From Paenibacillus pedocola (GTDB taxonomy: Bacteria; Bacillota; Bacilli; Paenibacillales; Paenibacillaceae), in contig NZ_CP134223.1 of assembly GCF_031599675.1 (NCBI RefSeq), forward strand, positions 3,968,001-4,032,000: DNA of 64,000 nt. Direction: 5' to 3'. The position numbers were made by a program, and so were the translations under genes. The notes beneath the pieces were generated by a model. The model was not told the origin of the DNA and ran no database searches. It saw only the letters and a list, made by a program, of their open reading frames with translations. Shown piece by piece: positions 1 to 7,757 of the stretch (positions within the stretch are counted from its first letter, which is position 1; each line of letters opens with the position of its first letter).

Positions 1-33
1 ATTCGGAATCTCGAAAGTAATCCCTCTTTTCAT
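1..33 (-). CDS. 5' end of an unidentified gene (truncated by window edge)
   Basis: Reading leftwards, ATG at 33-31 is preceded by a purine-rich ribosome binding site (AAGGAAGGTGGAGA) and opens a frame beginning MKRGITFEIPN that continues past base 1. Only eleven codons are visible, so no family can be named. It lies 40 bp downstream of the small membrane protein gene on the same strand and may be cotranscribed with it. Confidence 0.45.
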   Translation of the reverse strand, partial: MKRGITFEIPN

Positions 34-74
34 TCTCCACCTTCCTTTTTAGTGTAGATAAGCTTCCCCTCACG

Positions 75-458
75 TTATCCAATAGCCACGATTAGACTGG
101 TTATAAGCATTAACACTGCTACCGGAGCCCATATTCTTCTCTCCCAGACACTTCTTGTGATGAGATTTAGAATTGTAGAAAGCACTGAAAAAGCAACTAC
201 AAACCAAATCGCCACATTTGCAAATCCGTTCCAGCCGGGAAGGATACTCCCCGATTGACTGAGCACGATGACTGCCAGAAAAGCTAATATGACGATCTGA
301 ATCAGGCAGGCTGCACGCATTGGAGCCGGAAGCTTACCGGGATATTTCCCGCCCATCGCATACTCACCCCACGGGAAGCCGACAGCTAATGCTGCCTGAA
401 AAAGTATTACAATAGCAATGAGTATTGCAAATCCTACAGATGAAATGAACAAGATCAT
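75..458 (-). CDS. Small multi-pass membrane protein
   Basis: A protein of about 127 residues with four hydrophobic segments: near residues 1-24, 45-65, 80-100 and 110-127. A conserved-looking FPWGEYAMGGKYPGKLP loop follows the first helix. I recognise it as a conserved hypothetical integral membrane protein of Bacillales, but no function is known to me. ATG at 458 is preferred because AGGCGGGG sits 9 nt upstream; an ATG at 479 is also in frame but has no ribosome binding site. Confidence 0.75.
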   Translation of the reverse strand: MILFISSVGFAILIAIVILFQAALAVGFPWGEYAMGGKYPGKLPAPMRAACLIQIVILAFLAVIVLSQSGSILPGWNGFANVAIWFVVAFSVLSTILNLITRSVWERRIWAPVAVLMLITSLIVAIG

Positions 459-512
459 GATTTCGTTCCCCGCCTTCATGAAGTAGTAGCTTCTATAATA
501 TTATTCAGAGTT

Positions 513-1526
513 CTACCACACATTAACAATAGGAACGTTATTCTCTAATCTGTCTCTGCTTTCTCTGATCCAATCCTTGAACCATTGATTATCTGATGTA
601 CTGAATGTCTCATCACCGTCAAAATTCCGAAATGCCCCGATGTATACAATTAATTCCCGCAGCTTTAGGAACAGAGGGATTTGCTTTATCCAATATCCAT
701 CTAAGGTGTTCTCCTGCCTGTATCCTTTCATGAAATAATGCATAAACCGGAGAGCCTGCTCTTCACGGCTTGCTCTACCCTCTTCCCCTCCGTATACGTA
801 GACTAGATAATATATCTGAATGGCGATATCCTCTATAAACCAGCTGTATTGCGCCTCATCGAAATCGAATAACGTAATCCCGGCTTGCTCACTCACATGA
901 AAATTACCAAAACCCATATCACCATGAATAAGTCCGTAGGCGTCTTTATCCATAGGCAACTTTTTGAGGGTATCAATGATGCTGTAATAACTTTTCTTTA
1001 CACGATCATGCGAGACAGGCAGAATGTCTATATTCTGCAAATAATAATTCAAATTCCAATCATGTCTTCGTAAACCGGCGTCCTGCTTTTTATATAGCTT
1101 GGAGAGCGCATGCATCTTACCCGTGATTTGGCCCAGCTGTTCATATATAGTGTTATCTTTCAGGCACTCCGGATAGGGAATCTTATTTCCCTGAGCTTTT
1201 TCAAAGCAGACAGCAATAAAGGACATCTCCGGTGCTTCTATAACCTCAGCCCAAGCATGATTGACCGAAAGGATAGGTAGAGAGGCAGCAATTCCGTTTC
1301 TAGCCAGATACATAATCCAGTCCAGCTCTGCTTTTACCAGATTAGCCGAACGATGTTTATCCGGAGTAACTCTTAATATGTATGATCTATCATTTTGCTG
1401 ATATTCGTATACAAAATTCTGAAACCCGCCAAGGTAAGACAACTCTTCCTTATTGATTCCGTAGCGGTTCGCTGCAATGTCTATAACAGGATGTGTATTC
1501 AATATGTTCTTAATGGCATTCTCCAC
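513..1526 (-). CDS. APH-family phosphotransferase (aminoglycoside/homoserine kinase-like fold)
   Basis: A 337-residue protein of the APH/ChoK kinase-like fold. The catalytic loop IHGDMGFGNFHV lies near residues 200-211 and the metal-binding LFDFDEAQ about 15 residues later; these correspond to the Brenner HGD..N and DFD motifs. The N-terminal lobe has FVYEYQQNDRSYILRVTP, matching the usual nucleotide-binding strand and lysine/arginine position. The family phosphorylates small-molecule hydroxyl groups; the substrate cannot be told from sequence. The start is GTG at 1526 with GGAGG eight bases upstream. It follows coaW by 20 bp and is probably in the same transcript. Confidence 0.85.
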   Translation of the reverse strand: MENAIKNILNTHPVIDIAANRYGINKEELSYLGGFQNFVYEYQQNDRSYILRVTPDKHRSANLVKAELDWIMYLARNGIAASLPILSVNHAWAEVIEAPEMSFIAVCFEKAQGNKIPYPECLKDNTIYEQLGQITGKMHALSKLYKKQDAGLRRHDWNLNYYLQNIDILPVSHDRVKKSYYSIIDTLKKLPMDKDAYGLIHGDMGFGNFHVSEQAGITLFDFDEAQYSWFIEDIAIQIYYLVYVYGGEEGRASREEQALRFMHYFMKGYRQENTLDGYWIKQIPLFLKLRELIVYIGAFRNFDGDETFSTSDNQWFKDWIRESRDRLENNVPIVNVW

Positions 1527-1546
1527 TTGATACTCCTCCGCCCAAC

Positions 1547-2389
1547 TTACTCTATCGATAATAGCGCCCCAATTGCACCACTGTACTCCCCATTCTTCAA
1601 AATTAATGGGTGTGCCCCGCGTAACAACGTGTAGTCAGCAACAACCTTGGCAAGCGCATCATTCCCTATAAAAGATGAACCAATATATACAATCGTCGAT
1701 AACCCATGCTGCATAGCAGCGTGTACACTCACTGTAGTGACCGTTTCTCCGACCAATCCGATTACGGAGGCCAGGTAGTCAGGTGTTTCGATGCCGGATG
1801 AAGTTCCGGTGATGTTGCCGAAATTACTGGCTGTCAAATCGCCGGAAATAGGCGGCTCGGAGCCTTCATATATATGACTGACCTTCAAGTCCACTCTGTC
1901 CCGTACTCCTTGCGGCGCTAGCTGGACAATATCGTCATAATCACTGACATCTGTCAGCAGTCTGGATAAACCAAGCAGGGTCCCGCCTCCGACACCAGTA
2001 CCGCCGATCCGAAAATGGCCGTCTGGCTTTACGATATGAACGGAAGTTCCAGTTCCAACGTTAGTCAATACAAATTCCTGAGGCATGTCTTCTGTTTCCC
2101 TCAGTAAATAAAGAACTCCCTTGCAGGTGGCTTCGAACTCGGCCATTTTCAAGACGCTCTGCTGTAAGAGTCTCTGAAGTACGTCACTTTTACCTCCGGT
2201 CACACAAAACCTGGCAGAGGGGAATTTTTTTAGCAGCCAAGTGACGGTAAAAGACATTTGACTGGACGGGAACTTGACCAGCTCAACCTTCCCGTGATTC
2301 AGATAAGCAATTTTAATAAGTGTGCCTCCGGCATCTATTCCTACTTTGGTTAAAAGCGTCAGAGCTACCCCTCCTAAATAATATATCAA
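1547..2389 (-). CDS. coaW: Type II pantothenate kinase
   Basis: CoaW phosphorylates pantothenate at the first step of coenzyme A synthesis. The protein has the family's N-terminal phosphate loop KVGIDAGGTLIKIAY, a central NVGTGTSVH nucleotide-binding strand, GGTGVGGGTLLGL, and the C-terminal VYIGSSFIGN plus GAIGALLS motifs. Length matches Staphylococcus and Bacillus homologues (about 265-280 residues). TTG at 2389 overlaps the merR stop by 4 bases but has no ribosome binding site. A CTG at 2362 lies seven bases after a perfect AGGAGG and would give an N-terminus closer to homologues. Cotranscribed with the MerR gene upstream. Confidence 0.92.
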   Translation of the reverse strand: MIYYLGGVALTLLTKVGIDAGGTLIKIAYLNHGKVELVKFPSSQMSFTVTWLLKKFPSARFCVTGGKSDVLQRLLQQSVLKMAEFEATCKGVLYLLRETEDMPQEFVLTNVGTGTSVHIVKPDGHFRIGGTGVGGGTLLGLSRLLTDVSDYDDIVQLAPQGVRDRVDLKVSHIYEGSEPPISGDLTASNFGNITGTSSGIETPDYLASVIGLVGETVTTVSVHAAMQHGLSTIVYIGSSFIGNDALAKVVADYTLLRGAHPLILKNGEYSGAIGALLSIE

Positions 2390-2781
2390 TCATTCAACGT
2401 GCCCGGACCCGCCTCTCGCATCCTCTTCAGCGCCTGCTCCACCTCGGCCAGATTCTCCAAAACCCCGTCCCGCTGCCTGCCAAGCCCGGCCATTGCCTCG
2501 TCTATTGCCTGCACCCGTTCCTGCAGCATATCACGGGCAAAGACAAGCACCCCATCCGTCCCGCAGCCCGATCTCAGCTTATAATCGAACAGCTTTTGAA
2601 TATCCTTCACCGCAAAACCCCACTGCTTCAGTTGTACGATCGCCTGGAAATCCCGGATCTCCTTCTCGCCAAAGCAGTAGCGGCCCCGCTCAAGCTCCGG
2701 CTTGAGTAAAGCCAGCTCCATATAGTAACGTACCGTATCCGCTGTCGTTTCCATCTCTCTGACAAAGGCTCCAATCTGCAC
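2386..2781 (-). CDS. MerR-family transcriptional regulator
   Basis: About 131 residues. The N-terminal winged helix-turn-helix reads QIGAFVREMETTADTVRYY followed by the wing (ELERGRYCFGEKEIRDF), and a C-terminal coiled coil runs from about residue 80 to 125. There is no cysteine cluster typical of metal sensors apart from single Cys residues, so the effector is unknown. GTG at 2781 gives the usual short MerR N-terminus and has AAGGGGGC just upstream; an upstream ATG at 2814 lies inside a palindrome and is less likely. It forms an operon with coaW and faces a divergent small membrane protein gene. Confidence 0.88.
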   Translation of the reverse strand: MQIGAFVREMETTADTVRYYMELALLKPELERGRYCFGEKEIRDFQAIVQLKQWGFAVKDIQKLFDYKLRSGCGTDGVLVFARDMLQERVQAIDEAMAGLGRQRDGVLENLAEVEQALKRMREAGPGTLND

Positions 2782-2798
2782 CCGCCTGCCCCCTTGCC

Positions 2799-2814
2799 AT
2801 GGGGTTAACCCCAT
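2799..2814. promoter_or_regulatory. Perfect 16-bp palindrome between merR and divergent gene
   Basis: ATGGGGTTAACCCCAT is a perfect inverted repeat located between the preferred merR start (2781) and the divergent membrane gene (start 2857). MerR regulators bind dyads inside promoters of their own or divergent operons, so this is the likely operator. Binding itself is inferred. Confidence 0.55.
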
Positions 2815-2856
2815 ATGTTTAACTCGTATTATATCCTAAAAACAAGGAGGAACAAG

Positions 2857-3138
2857 ATGATCTATTTTCTAATTGTCCTGTATGCACTGATCATGGGAGC
2901 CGCCGCAATCGTCAACCGCCGTAACCTGGGCCTTACGCTTACAGCTGCCAACCTGCTTGGTTCATTTTCGCTGCTGTGCACACCGTTTCATCCGCTTTTT
3001 CTGTTACTTGGACTCATCGGGTTACTGGGCAGCGCCCTTGGTAACGGCTATGTGCTGCAGGGTCGTATCCGCCCTTTACACGTTGCCGTCCGGTGCGGAA
3101 TTTCAATTGCCTTATTTATTTGCTATATCTTCTTATAA
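2857..3138 (+). CDS. Small membrane protein, divergent from merR
   Basis: A 93-residue protein with three hydrophobic segments (near residues 1-18, 25-55 and 73-93), plausibly three or four membrane spans. The start at 2857 follows a very good ribosome binding site (AAGGAGGAACAAG). I do not recognise the family. Its position opposite merR across the 2799-2814 palindrome suggests the MerR protein controls it. An imperfect GC-rich hairpin at about 3144-3167 could end the transcript but lacks a clear T run. Confidence 0.75.
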   Translation: MIYFLIVLYALIMGAAAIVNRRNLGLTLTAANLLGSFSLLCTPFHPLFLLLGLIGLLGSALGNGYVLQGRIRPLHVAVRCGISIALFICYIFL

Positions 3139-3187
3139 ACAAAGGCCACCCTTACAGGATGGCCCTTACACACCATATTAACTAATA

Positions 3188-3667
3188 TTAATTCCTGAAA
3201 AGCCCTCTGCCAACCAAGTTTGCAGTAACCGGCTCTTTCCCTATTTCCCGTGACCAGACAGACAATTGCCCGATGTGGTGGATCTCGTGAGCGATCACAT
3301 GCCGCAGGACTTCACCATAAGGATGGGCTTCCTGTGTTCCATCATCCAAGATATCCATCATAATGCGGTCTTCAAGGCTGTCGTCCCACGCATAGACAAA
3401 TGGAGCTACTTCCGTGTGGCAGCGGGCAGAGAAATCCTTGATTTGCTGCAGACTGGCGACCTCTTCGAACGGAGGGATATTAATATGTCTCTCTTGAATT
3501 CCACCGCAGATCCAGCCATATTCGACAGCTACTATATGATAGAGTGTGGGGAGAATGTATCCTATACCACCTATGCGGTGTTTCATCAGCTCTTCCCGGC
3601 TCACCGTTTGACACCAGTCGAACCAGTCATTACGGACTTGCCAGTTGTATTCGAATAGTTTGATCAT
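3188..3667 (-). CDS. DinB-family four-helix protein
   Basis: A 159-residue DinB/YfiT-type four-helix bundle. The three metal-binding histidines of the family are visible: one in TLYHIVAVEYGW (about residue 43) and two in AHEIHHIGQLSVW (about residues 126-130). Members are metal-dependent and include thiol transferases such as the bacillithiol transferase BstA; the substrate here is unknown. Start 3667 has GGAGGTCGAGAGC upstream. Shares orientation with the membrane and HAD genes upstream. Confidence 0.85.
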   Translation of the reverse strand: MIKLFEYNWQVRNDWFDWCQTVSREELMKHRIGGIGYILPTLYHIVAVEYGWICGGIQERHINIPPFEEVASLQQIKDFSARCHTEVAPFVYAWDDSLEDRIMMDILDDGTQEAHPYGEVLRHVIAHEIHHIGQLSVWSREIGKEPVTANLVGRGLFRN

Positions 3668-3751
3668 GCTCTCGACCTCCTGGATTATTCTACTCAATTT
3701 GACTAATAGTAAAATACACCTCAGCAGTGTATTCCAACTGCACGGCTAGCT

Positions 3752-4408
3752 CTATATTTCTCGGCTTCCTTCTACTACGCCCGCTTTGCCTATCATCCTC
3801 ACACCAACAAATACATACCACAACACGGAAGCAGCCTGACATACAAAAAACACTGCACTTCCGGTCAGCCACGGAAAAGCTCCGATAAGGTCTAATAACG
3901 CGACCACAAATCCGACAATAGCCACAGACTTGCCGAGTACACTTTTTCTAATAACAAGACTCAAAATGATAGTTGCAATGCACAATATGATCGCTACTGT
4001 GTGCATGCCTCCATAGTAGATGCTGAGAACCAGCTTATAGATGTCCGGTGAAAGCTCAATATCATAGACGGGATAGACCAGCCGTCCCAGGATGCTGTCG
4101 AGAATGATGTAGACCGGGACCGTTACTGCCAGCAGACCGCATCCCAGCAGAGCCTGGATCTTATTCACCTGCACCAAAATTCTGTACAATCCAACAATGG
4201 AAGGGATAATCAATAATGCGGCAAAAAACAGCAGCTCGTCCGCCATCGAGATATTGAACTTCCACTCCTTCAGCCAGTTCATCAGTTCCGGATCCGGCAG
4301 CGGGGGGCGAGGCACCGGGAGAAGAAACAGAGACACACCCAGGAAGAGAATTCCCGAAAGAATAAAGGCAAATCCGCCAAATTTAACAATTCCGATTTTT
4401 GATTTCAT
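3752..4408 (-). CDS. Multi-pass membrane protein (DUF4386-like)
   Basis: A 218-residue protein with six hydrophobic stretches spread over the full length. A soluble loop rich in proline follows the first span (PVPRPPLPDPE), and a second polar loop (VYPVYDIELSPDIYK) lies mid-protein. The pattern resembles DUF4386-type membrane proteins, of unknown function. Start ATG at 4408 has GGAGCGAG upstream. It follows the HAD gene by 20 bp and is probably cotranscribed with it. Confidence 0.75.
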   Translation of the reverse strand: MKSKIGIVKFGGFAFILSGILFLGVSLFLLPVPRPPLPDPELMNWLKEWKFNISMADELLFFAALLIIPSIVGLYRILVQVNKIQALLGCGLLAVTVPVYIILDSILGRLVYPVYDIELSPDIYKLVLSIYYGGMHTVAIILCIATIILSLVIRKSVLGKSVAIVGFVVALLDLIGAFPWLTGSAVFFVCQAASVLWYVFVGVRMIGKAGVVEGSREI

Positions 4409-4428
4409 GGTTTCAACTCGCTCCGGGG

Positions 4429-5049
4429 TTAGTTAAACAACTCTACCAGATCTTTTAAACGATTAATCGTATAATCCGGCCGGCTGACCGTCCCGAATCC
4501 ATAGCTTGCAAAGACGAAAGGAATTCCGGCAAACGCAGCCGCCTTCTGATCCCCTTCCGTATCTCCCACATAAACCGGGTTCGCTAAGTTGTTTCTTTGT
4601 ATAATCAGCTTAATATTCTCCCCCTTGGAAAGCCCGGTTCTACCCGGATTCTCAAAATCAGTGAAATACTTATCCAATTTATGATACTTATAAAAAGCTT
4701 CAATATATCCTGCCTGGCAATTGCTTACGATGAACAGCTTATATTTTGAGGATAATGCCTGGAGCACGGCCTCCAGCTCTTCATATAACATTCCGCCTTG
4801 CTCGGCAAGATACTGGCACTCCATTGCACAACATTCACTCAAAATCTTTTCTTGGATGTGCTCCTCTAAGCCAGGGAACAGTTTTCTGCCAACCTCTGCA
4901 ACTTGGAGGCCCATAATTCCTTTTAAATCATCCTTAGTGATTTCATTGCCGATCTCTGTGTAACTACTTAATACGGAATTCCAGCCCACCACTACTACTT
5001 CCGTAGAATCCCAGAGGGTTCCATCCAAATCAAAAATAATGCTATCCAT
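4429..5049 (-). CDS. HAD-superfamily hydrolase
   Basis: A 206-residue HAD phosphatase-like protein with all four motifs: motif I DLDGTLWDST at residues 6-15 (nucleophile D6, acid D8), motif II FIVSNCQ, motif III lysine near SKGENIKL, and motif IV YVGDTEGDQKAA. An alpha-helical C1 cap lies between motifs I and II. Most such enzymes dephosphorylate small metabolites such as phosphoglycolate or nucleotides; the substrate is not identifiable. It heads a short leftward unit with the membrane protein gene at 3752-4408. Confidence 0.88.
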   Translation of the reverse strand: MDSIIFDLDGTLWDSTEVVVVGWNSVLSSYTEIGNEITKDDLKGIMGLQVAEVGRKLFPGLEEHIQEKILSECCAMECQYLAEQGGMLYEELEAVLQALSSKYKLFIVSNCQAGYIEAFYKYHKLDKYFTDFENPGRTGLSKGENIKLIIQRNNLANPVYVGDTEGDQKAAAFAGIPFVFASYGFGTVSRPDYTINRLKDLVELFN

Positions 5050-5156
5050 GCAAGCCCCGCCTTTGGTTGTAAAATATTCATCGCTCTGAATCCTGTTTCA
5101 CAAATATGATATCATTTCCAGCCTTCCTTTTGCACTGCTGGTATAATTGGGGGGAT

Positions 5157-5975
5157 ATGCAAATTACCCAGAAAGGGTTGAGTTCAATCCGAACTACAAT
5201 ACAGGCAGCGGGCGCGATTCTTGCGCTGAGCTTGCTGCTAGGCTGCAGCAGTCAAAAAGCACCCAACTCTGTTACTGCAACTTTTGAAGCAGCTCCGTCT
5301 ACTTCACCAACTTCAACTCCTTCTGCTTCATCTGCCGCGACGGACCAGGCAAAGATTCCAGCACATACAGAAGGTATCACCAGCCAATTTCCACTGGAGG
5401 GTCTGGCCAGTTCTGTAATTTTAGATTCTGTTAATGGTGCTCAGACCATTCGGGCGAGAACAGCAGCGGGGCAAGGCGAGCTGCTGATGATCTCCAGCGG
5501 TCCTGAAGAGCGGGGACATCTGAATGTATCCAGCAATTACGGTTTGGAAGGTGAGCAGACTTATCAGGCGGATTACTCCATCGTGTACCGGAAAGGAAAC
5601 CAAGATCAGGAACTATTGAAACTGCCTGCTTTTTTATTCGTGCAGCCGACAGACCGTATTTTGGATTTTGCAAGGGTAAGCTTTAAGGAGGCAGAAATGT
5701 ACCTGCTAACTCCCCAGTATAAGTCCGGACATGGACTGGTCGGGTATGCCTTTGCTATTGACAAAAGGAGCGGAGAGGCAATTCCGCTATCCTTCGTACA
5801 GAACGGTATCGTACAAGATACGCTTGTCTACGCCGAACTGCAGCCGGCACCAGTCAACGATAATGAACAGTTGGTCGTATTCTCTCCGGTTGGCGCGGGG
5901 GGCGATCCGGAACTGGGGCCAAGGGTATACACATTGGATCTGGTGAACCATCAATTTGTCGCCCGCAAAATATAA
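5157..5975 (+). CDS. Predicted lipoprotein of unknown function
   Basis: A 272-residue secreted lipoprotein. A positively charged start is followed by a hydrophobic segment and the lipobox LLLGC (Cys about residue 31), then a Ser/Thr/Pro/Ala-rich linker to about residue 65 and a globular domain. I see no recognisable catalytic motif. The start is ATG at 5157, close behind a run of G; in-frame upstream codons have no ribosome binding site. It converges on yfmM and its stop codon abuts the yfmM terminator. Confidence 0.75.
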   Translation: MQITQKGLSSIRTTIQAAGAILALSLLLGCSSQKAPNSVTATFEAAPSTSPTSTPSASSAATDQAKIPAHTEGITSQFPLEGLASSVILDSVNGAQTIRARTAAGQGELLMISSGPEERGHLNVSSNYGLEGEQTYQADYSIVYRKGNQDQELLKLPAFLFVQPTDRILDFARVSFKEAEMYLLTPQYKSGHGLVGYAFAIDKRSGEAIPLSFVQNGIVQDTLVYAELQPAPVNDNEQLVVFSPVGAGGDPELGPRVYTLDLVNHQFVARKI

Positions 5976-6001
5976 AAAAAGGCTGCCTCATAGAGGCAGC
6001 C
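5974..6001 (-). terminator. Intrinsic terminator of yfmM
   Basis: A perfect 9-bp stem (GGCTGCCTC / GAGGCAGCC, 3-nt loop) reads into seven T residues on the minus strand, just after the yfmM stop. It overlaps the end of the convergent lipoprotein gene. Confidence 0.85.
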
Positions 6002-6014
6002 CGGTGATGACAGT

Positions 6015-7571
6015 TTAGAATACTTTCGTTGTCCACGATTCGCAGTTCCACGTATCAGTTACGATATCACGGTAAAATTCAGGTTCATGGGAGATCAGCA
6101 GAATGCTGCCCTTATATGCTTTGAGGGCACGCTGCAGCTCTTCTTTGGCGTCTACATCAAGGTGGTTCGTCGGCTCATCCAGTACGAGCAGATTCGTCTC
6201 GCGGTTGATCAGCTTGCAGAGGCGGACTTTAGCTTTTTCGCCACCGCTTAACACTGCGATCTTGCTCTCGATATGCTTCGTCGTCAGACCGCATTTGGCA
6301 AGCGCTGCGCGGATTTCAAACTGCGTGAAGGACGGGAACTCACTCCAGATCTCTTCGATACAGGTATTGTAATTGGCATCCTTAATTTCCTGCTCGAAAT
6401 AGCCGATTTCCAGCAGGTCGCCGAGTCTGGCTGAACCGGAAATTGCCGGAATCTGTCCGAGAATGCTGCGGAGCAGTGTGGTTTTACCGATACCGTTCGC
6501 ACCGACTAGAGCGATCTTTTGTCCGCGTTCCATACTCAGATCCAGGGGTCTGGACAATGGAGAGTCATAGCCGATGACAAGGTCTTTGGTCTCAAATACC
6601 ACCTTACCGGAGGTACGTGCAGGCTTGAAGTTAAACTGCGGCTTCGGTTTTTCCTTGGCGAGCTCGATCACTTCCATCTTGTCCAGCTTCTTCTGACGGG
6701 ACATCGCCATATTGCGCGTTGCCACGCTGGCTTTGTTACGGGCCACGAAATCCTTCAGATCCGAAATTTCCTGCTGCTGGCGTTTAAAAGCAGATTCAAG
6801 CTGCGACTTCTTCGCCTCATACACCTGCTGGAAATATTCGTAATCGCCCACATAACGCGACAGGGACTGATTCTCCATGTGATAGATCAGATTGATGACA
6901 CTGTTAAGGAACGGAATGTCGTGCGAGATCAGGATAAAAGCATTCTCATATTCCTGCAGATAGCGCTTCAGCCAGACGATGTGCTGTTCATCCAGATAGT
7001 TCGTAGGCTCATCCAGCAGCAGAATGTCGGGTTTCTCCAGCAAAAGCTTAGCCAATAGTACCTTTGTCCGCTGTCCGCCGCTGAGATCATGAACATCCTT
7101 ATCCAGGCCGATGTCCGTGAGTCCCAACCCGCGGGCGGTTTCATCGATTTTGGCGTCGATCATGTAGAAATCCTGGTTCGTCAGTGTGTCCTGAATCGTA
7201 CCGACATCCTCCAGCAGCTGCTCCAGCTCCTCCGGAGTGACATCGCCCATTCTGCCGTACATATCATTCATCTCTTGTTCCATATCGAACAGATACTGGA
7301 ATGCCCCGCGGAGCACATCCCGGATCGACTGTCCCTTAGTCAGCACAGCATGCTGGTCGAGATAACCTACCCGCATACGTTTGGCCCATTCAATTTTACC
7401 TTCATCCGGCTGAAGCTTGGACGTGATGATATTCATGAAGGTAGACTTCCCTTCACCGTTAGCACCGATCAGACCAATATGTTCACCCTTCAGCAGGCGG
7501 AAAGATACATCAGTGAAAATAGCACGGTCACCAAAGCCGTGACTCAGCTTCTCTACATTTAATATGCTCAT
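6015..7571 (-). CDS. yfmM: ABC-F family ATPase YfmM
   Basis: A 518-residue soluble twin-ATPase of the ABC-F family with no membrane domain. Domain 1 has Walker A GANGEGKST, signature LSGGQRTK and Walker B ILLLDEPTNYLD; domain 2 has GANGIGKTT, LSGGEKAK and LLVLDEPTNHLD. The charged coiled linker between them (about residues 240-300) is the P-site interaction motif region. ABC-F proteins bind the ribosomal E site and affect translation or ribosome-targeting antibiotic resistance; the N-terminus and length match Bacillus subtilis YfmM. The start at 7571 has AAAGG upstream. The 5' leader is short, with no sign of an attenuator. Confidence 0.93.
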   Translation of the reverse strand: MSILNVEKLSHGFGDRAIFTDVSFRLLKGEHIGLIGANGEGKSTFMNIITSKLQPDEGKIEWAKRMRVGYLDQHAVLTKGQSIRDVLRGAFQYLFDMEQEMNDMYGRMGDVTPEELEQLLEDVGTIQDTLTNQDFYMIDAKIDETARGLGLTDIGLDKDVHDLSGGQRTKVLLAKLLLEKPDILLLDEPTNYLDEQHIVWLKRYLQEYENAFILISHDIPFLNSVINLIYHMENQSLSRYVGDYEYFQQVYEAKKSQLESAFKRQQQEISDLKDFVARNKASVATRNMAMSRQKKLDKMEVIELAKEKPKPQFNFKPARTSGKVVFETKDLVIGYDSPLSRPLDLSMERGQKIALVGANGIGKTTLLRSILGQIPAISGSARLGDLLEIGYFEQEIKDANYNTCIEEIWSEFPSFTQFEIRAALAKCGLTTKHIESKIAVLSGGEKAKVRLCKLINRETNLLVLDEPTNHLDVDAKEELQRALKAYKGSILLISHEPEFYRDIVTDTWNCESWTTKVF

Positions 7572-7610
7572 GAATTTAACACCTTTTCCTTTACAAAGTA
7601 TACTCGTCAT

Positions 7611-7616
7611 ATTATA
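7611..7616 (-). promoter_or_regulatory. Candidate -10 element for yfmM
   Basis: On the minus strand TATAAT lies 40 bp before the yfmM start. No good -35 hexamer is visible at the normal distance. It implies a short untranslated leader. Confidence 0.45.
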
Positions 7617-7712
7617 AAGGTTTTGGCTCCGCAACTCCATACAGATTACAAAAGAAATGATGTTTTTTCTTTCAGCTGCAGACCAGGCTATTGCCTTACG
7701 AAAAAAGCACAC

Positions 7713-7740
7713 AAAAACTGCCGGAAATTTCCCGGCAGTT
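7713..7740 (-). terminator. Intrinsic terminator of the RclA-like gene
   Basis: AACTGCCGG / CCGGCAGTT with a 7-nt loop is followed by T residues on the minus strand, starting 17 bp after the oxidoreductase stop. Confidence 0.85.
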
Positions 7741-7757
7741 CTCTAATCAAATCACAG

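Noticed and set aside
1395..1634. Rightward frames opposite the phosphotransferase and coaW
   Set aside because: Antisense to well-supported genes and without ribosome binding sites.
6519..7058. Long rightward open frame opposite yfmM
   Set aside because: It is antisense to the well-supported ABC-F gene with no ribosome binding site; a by-product of codon bias.
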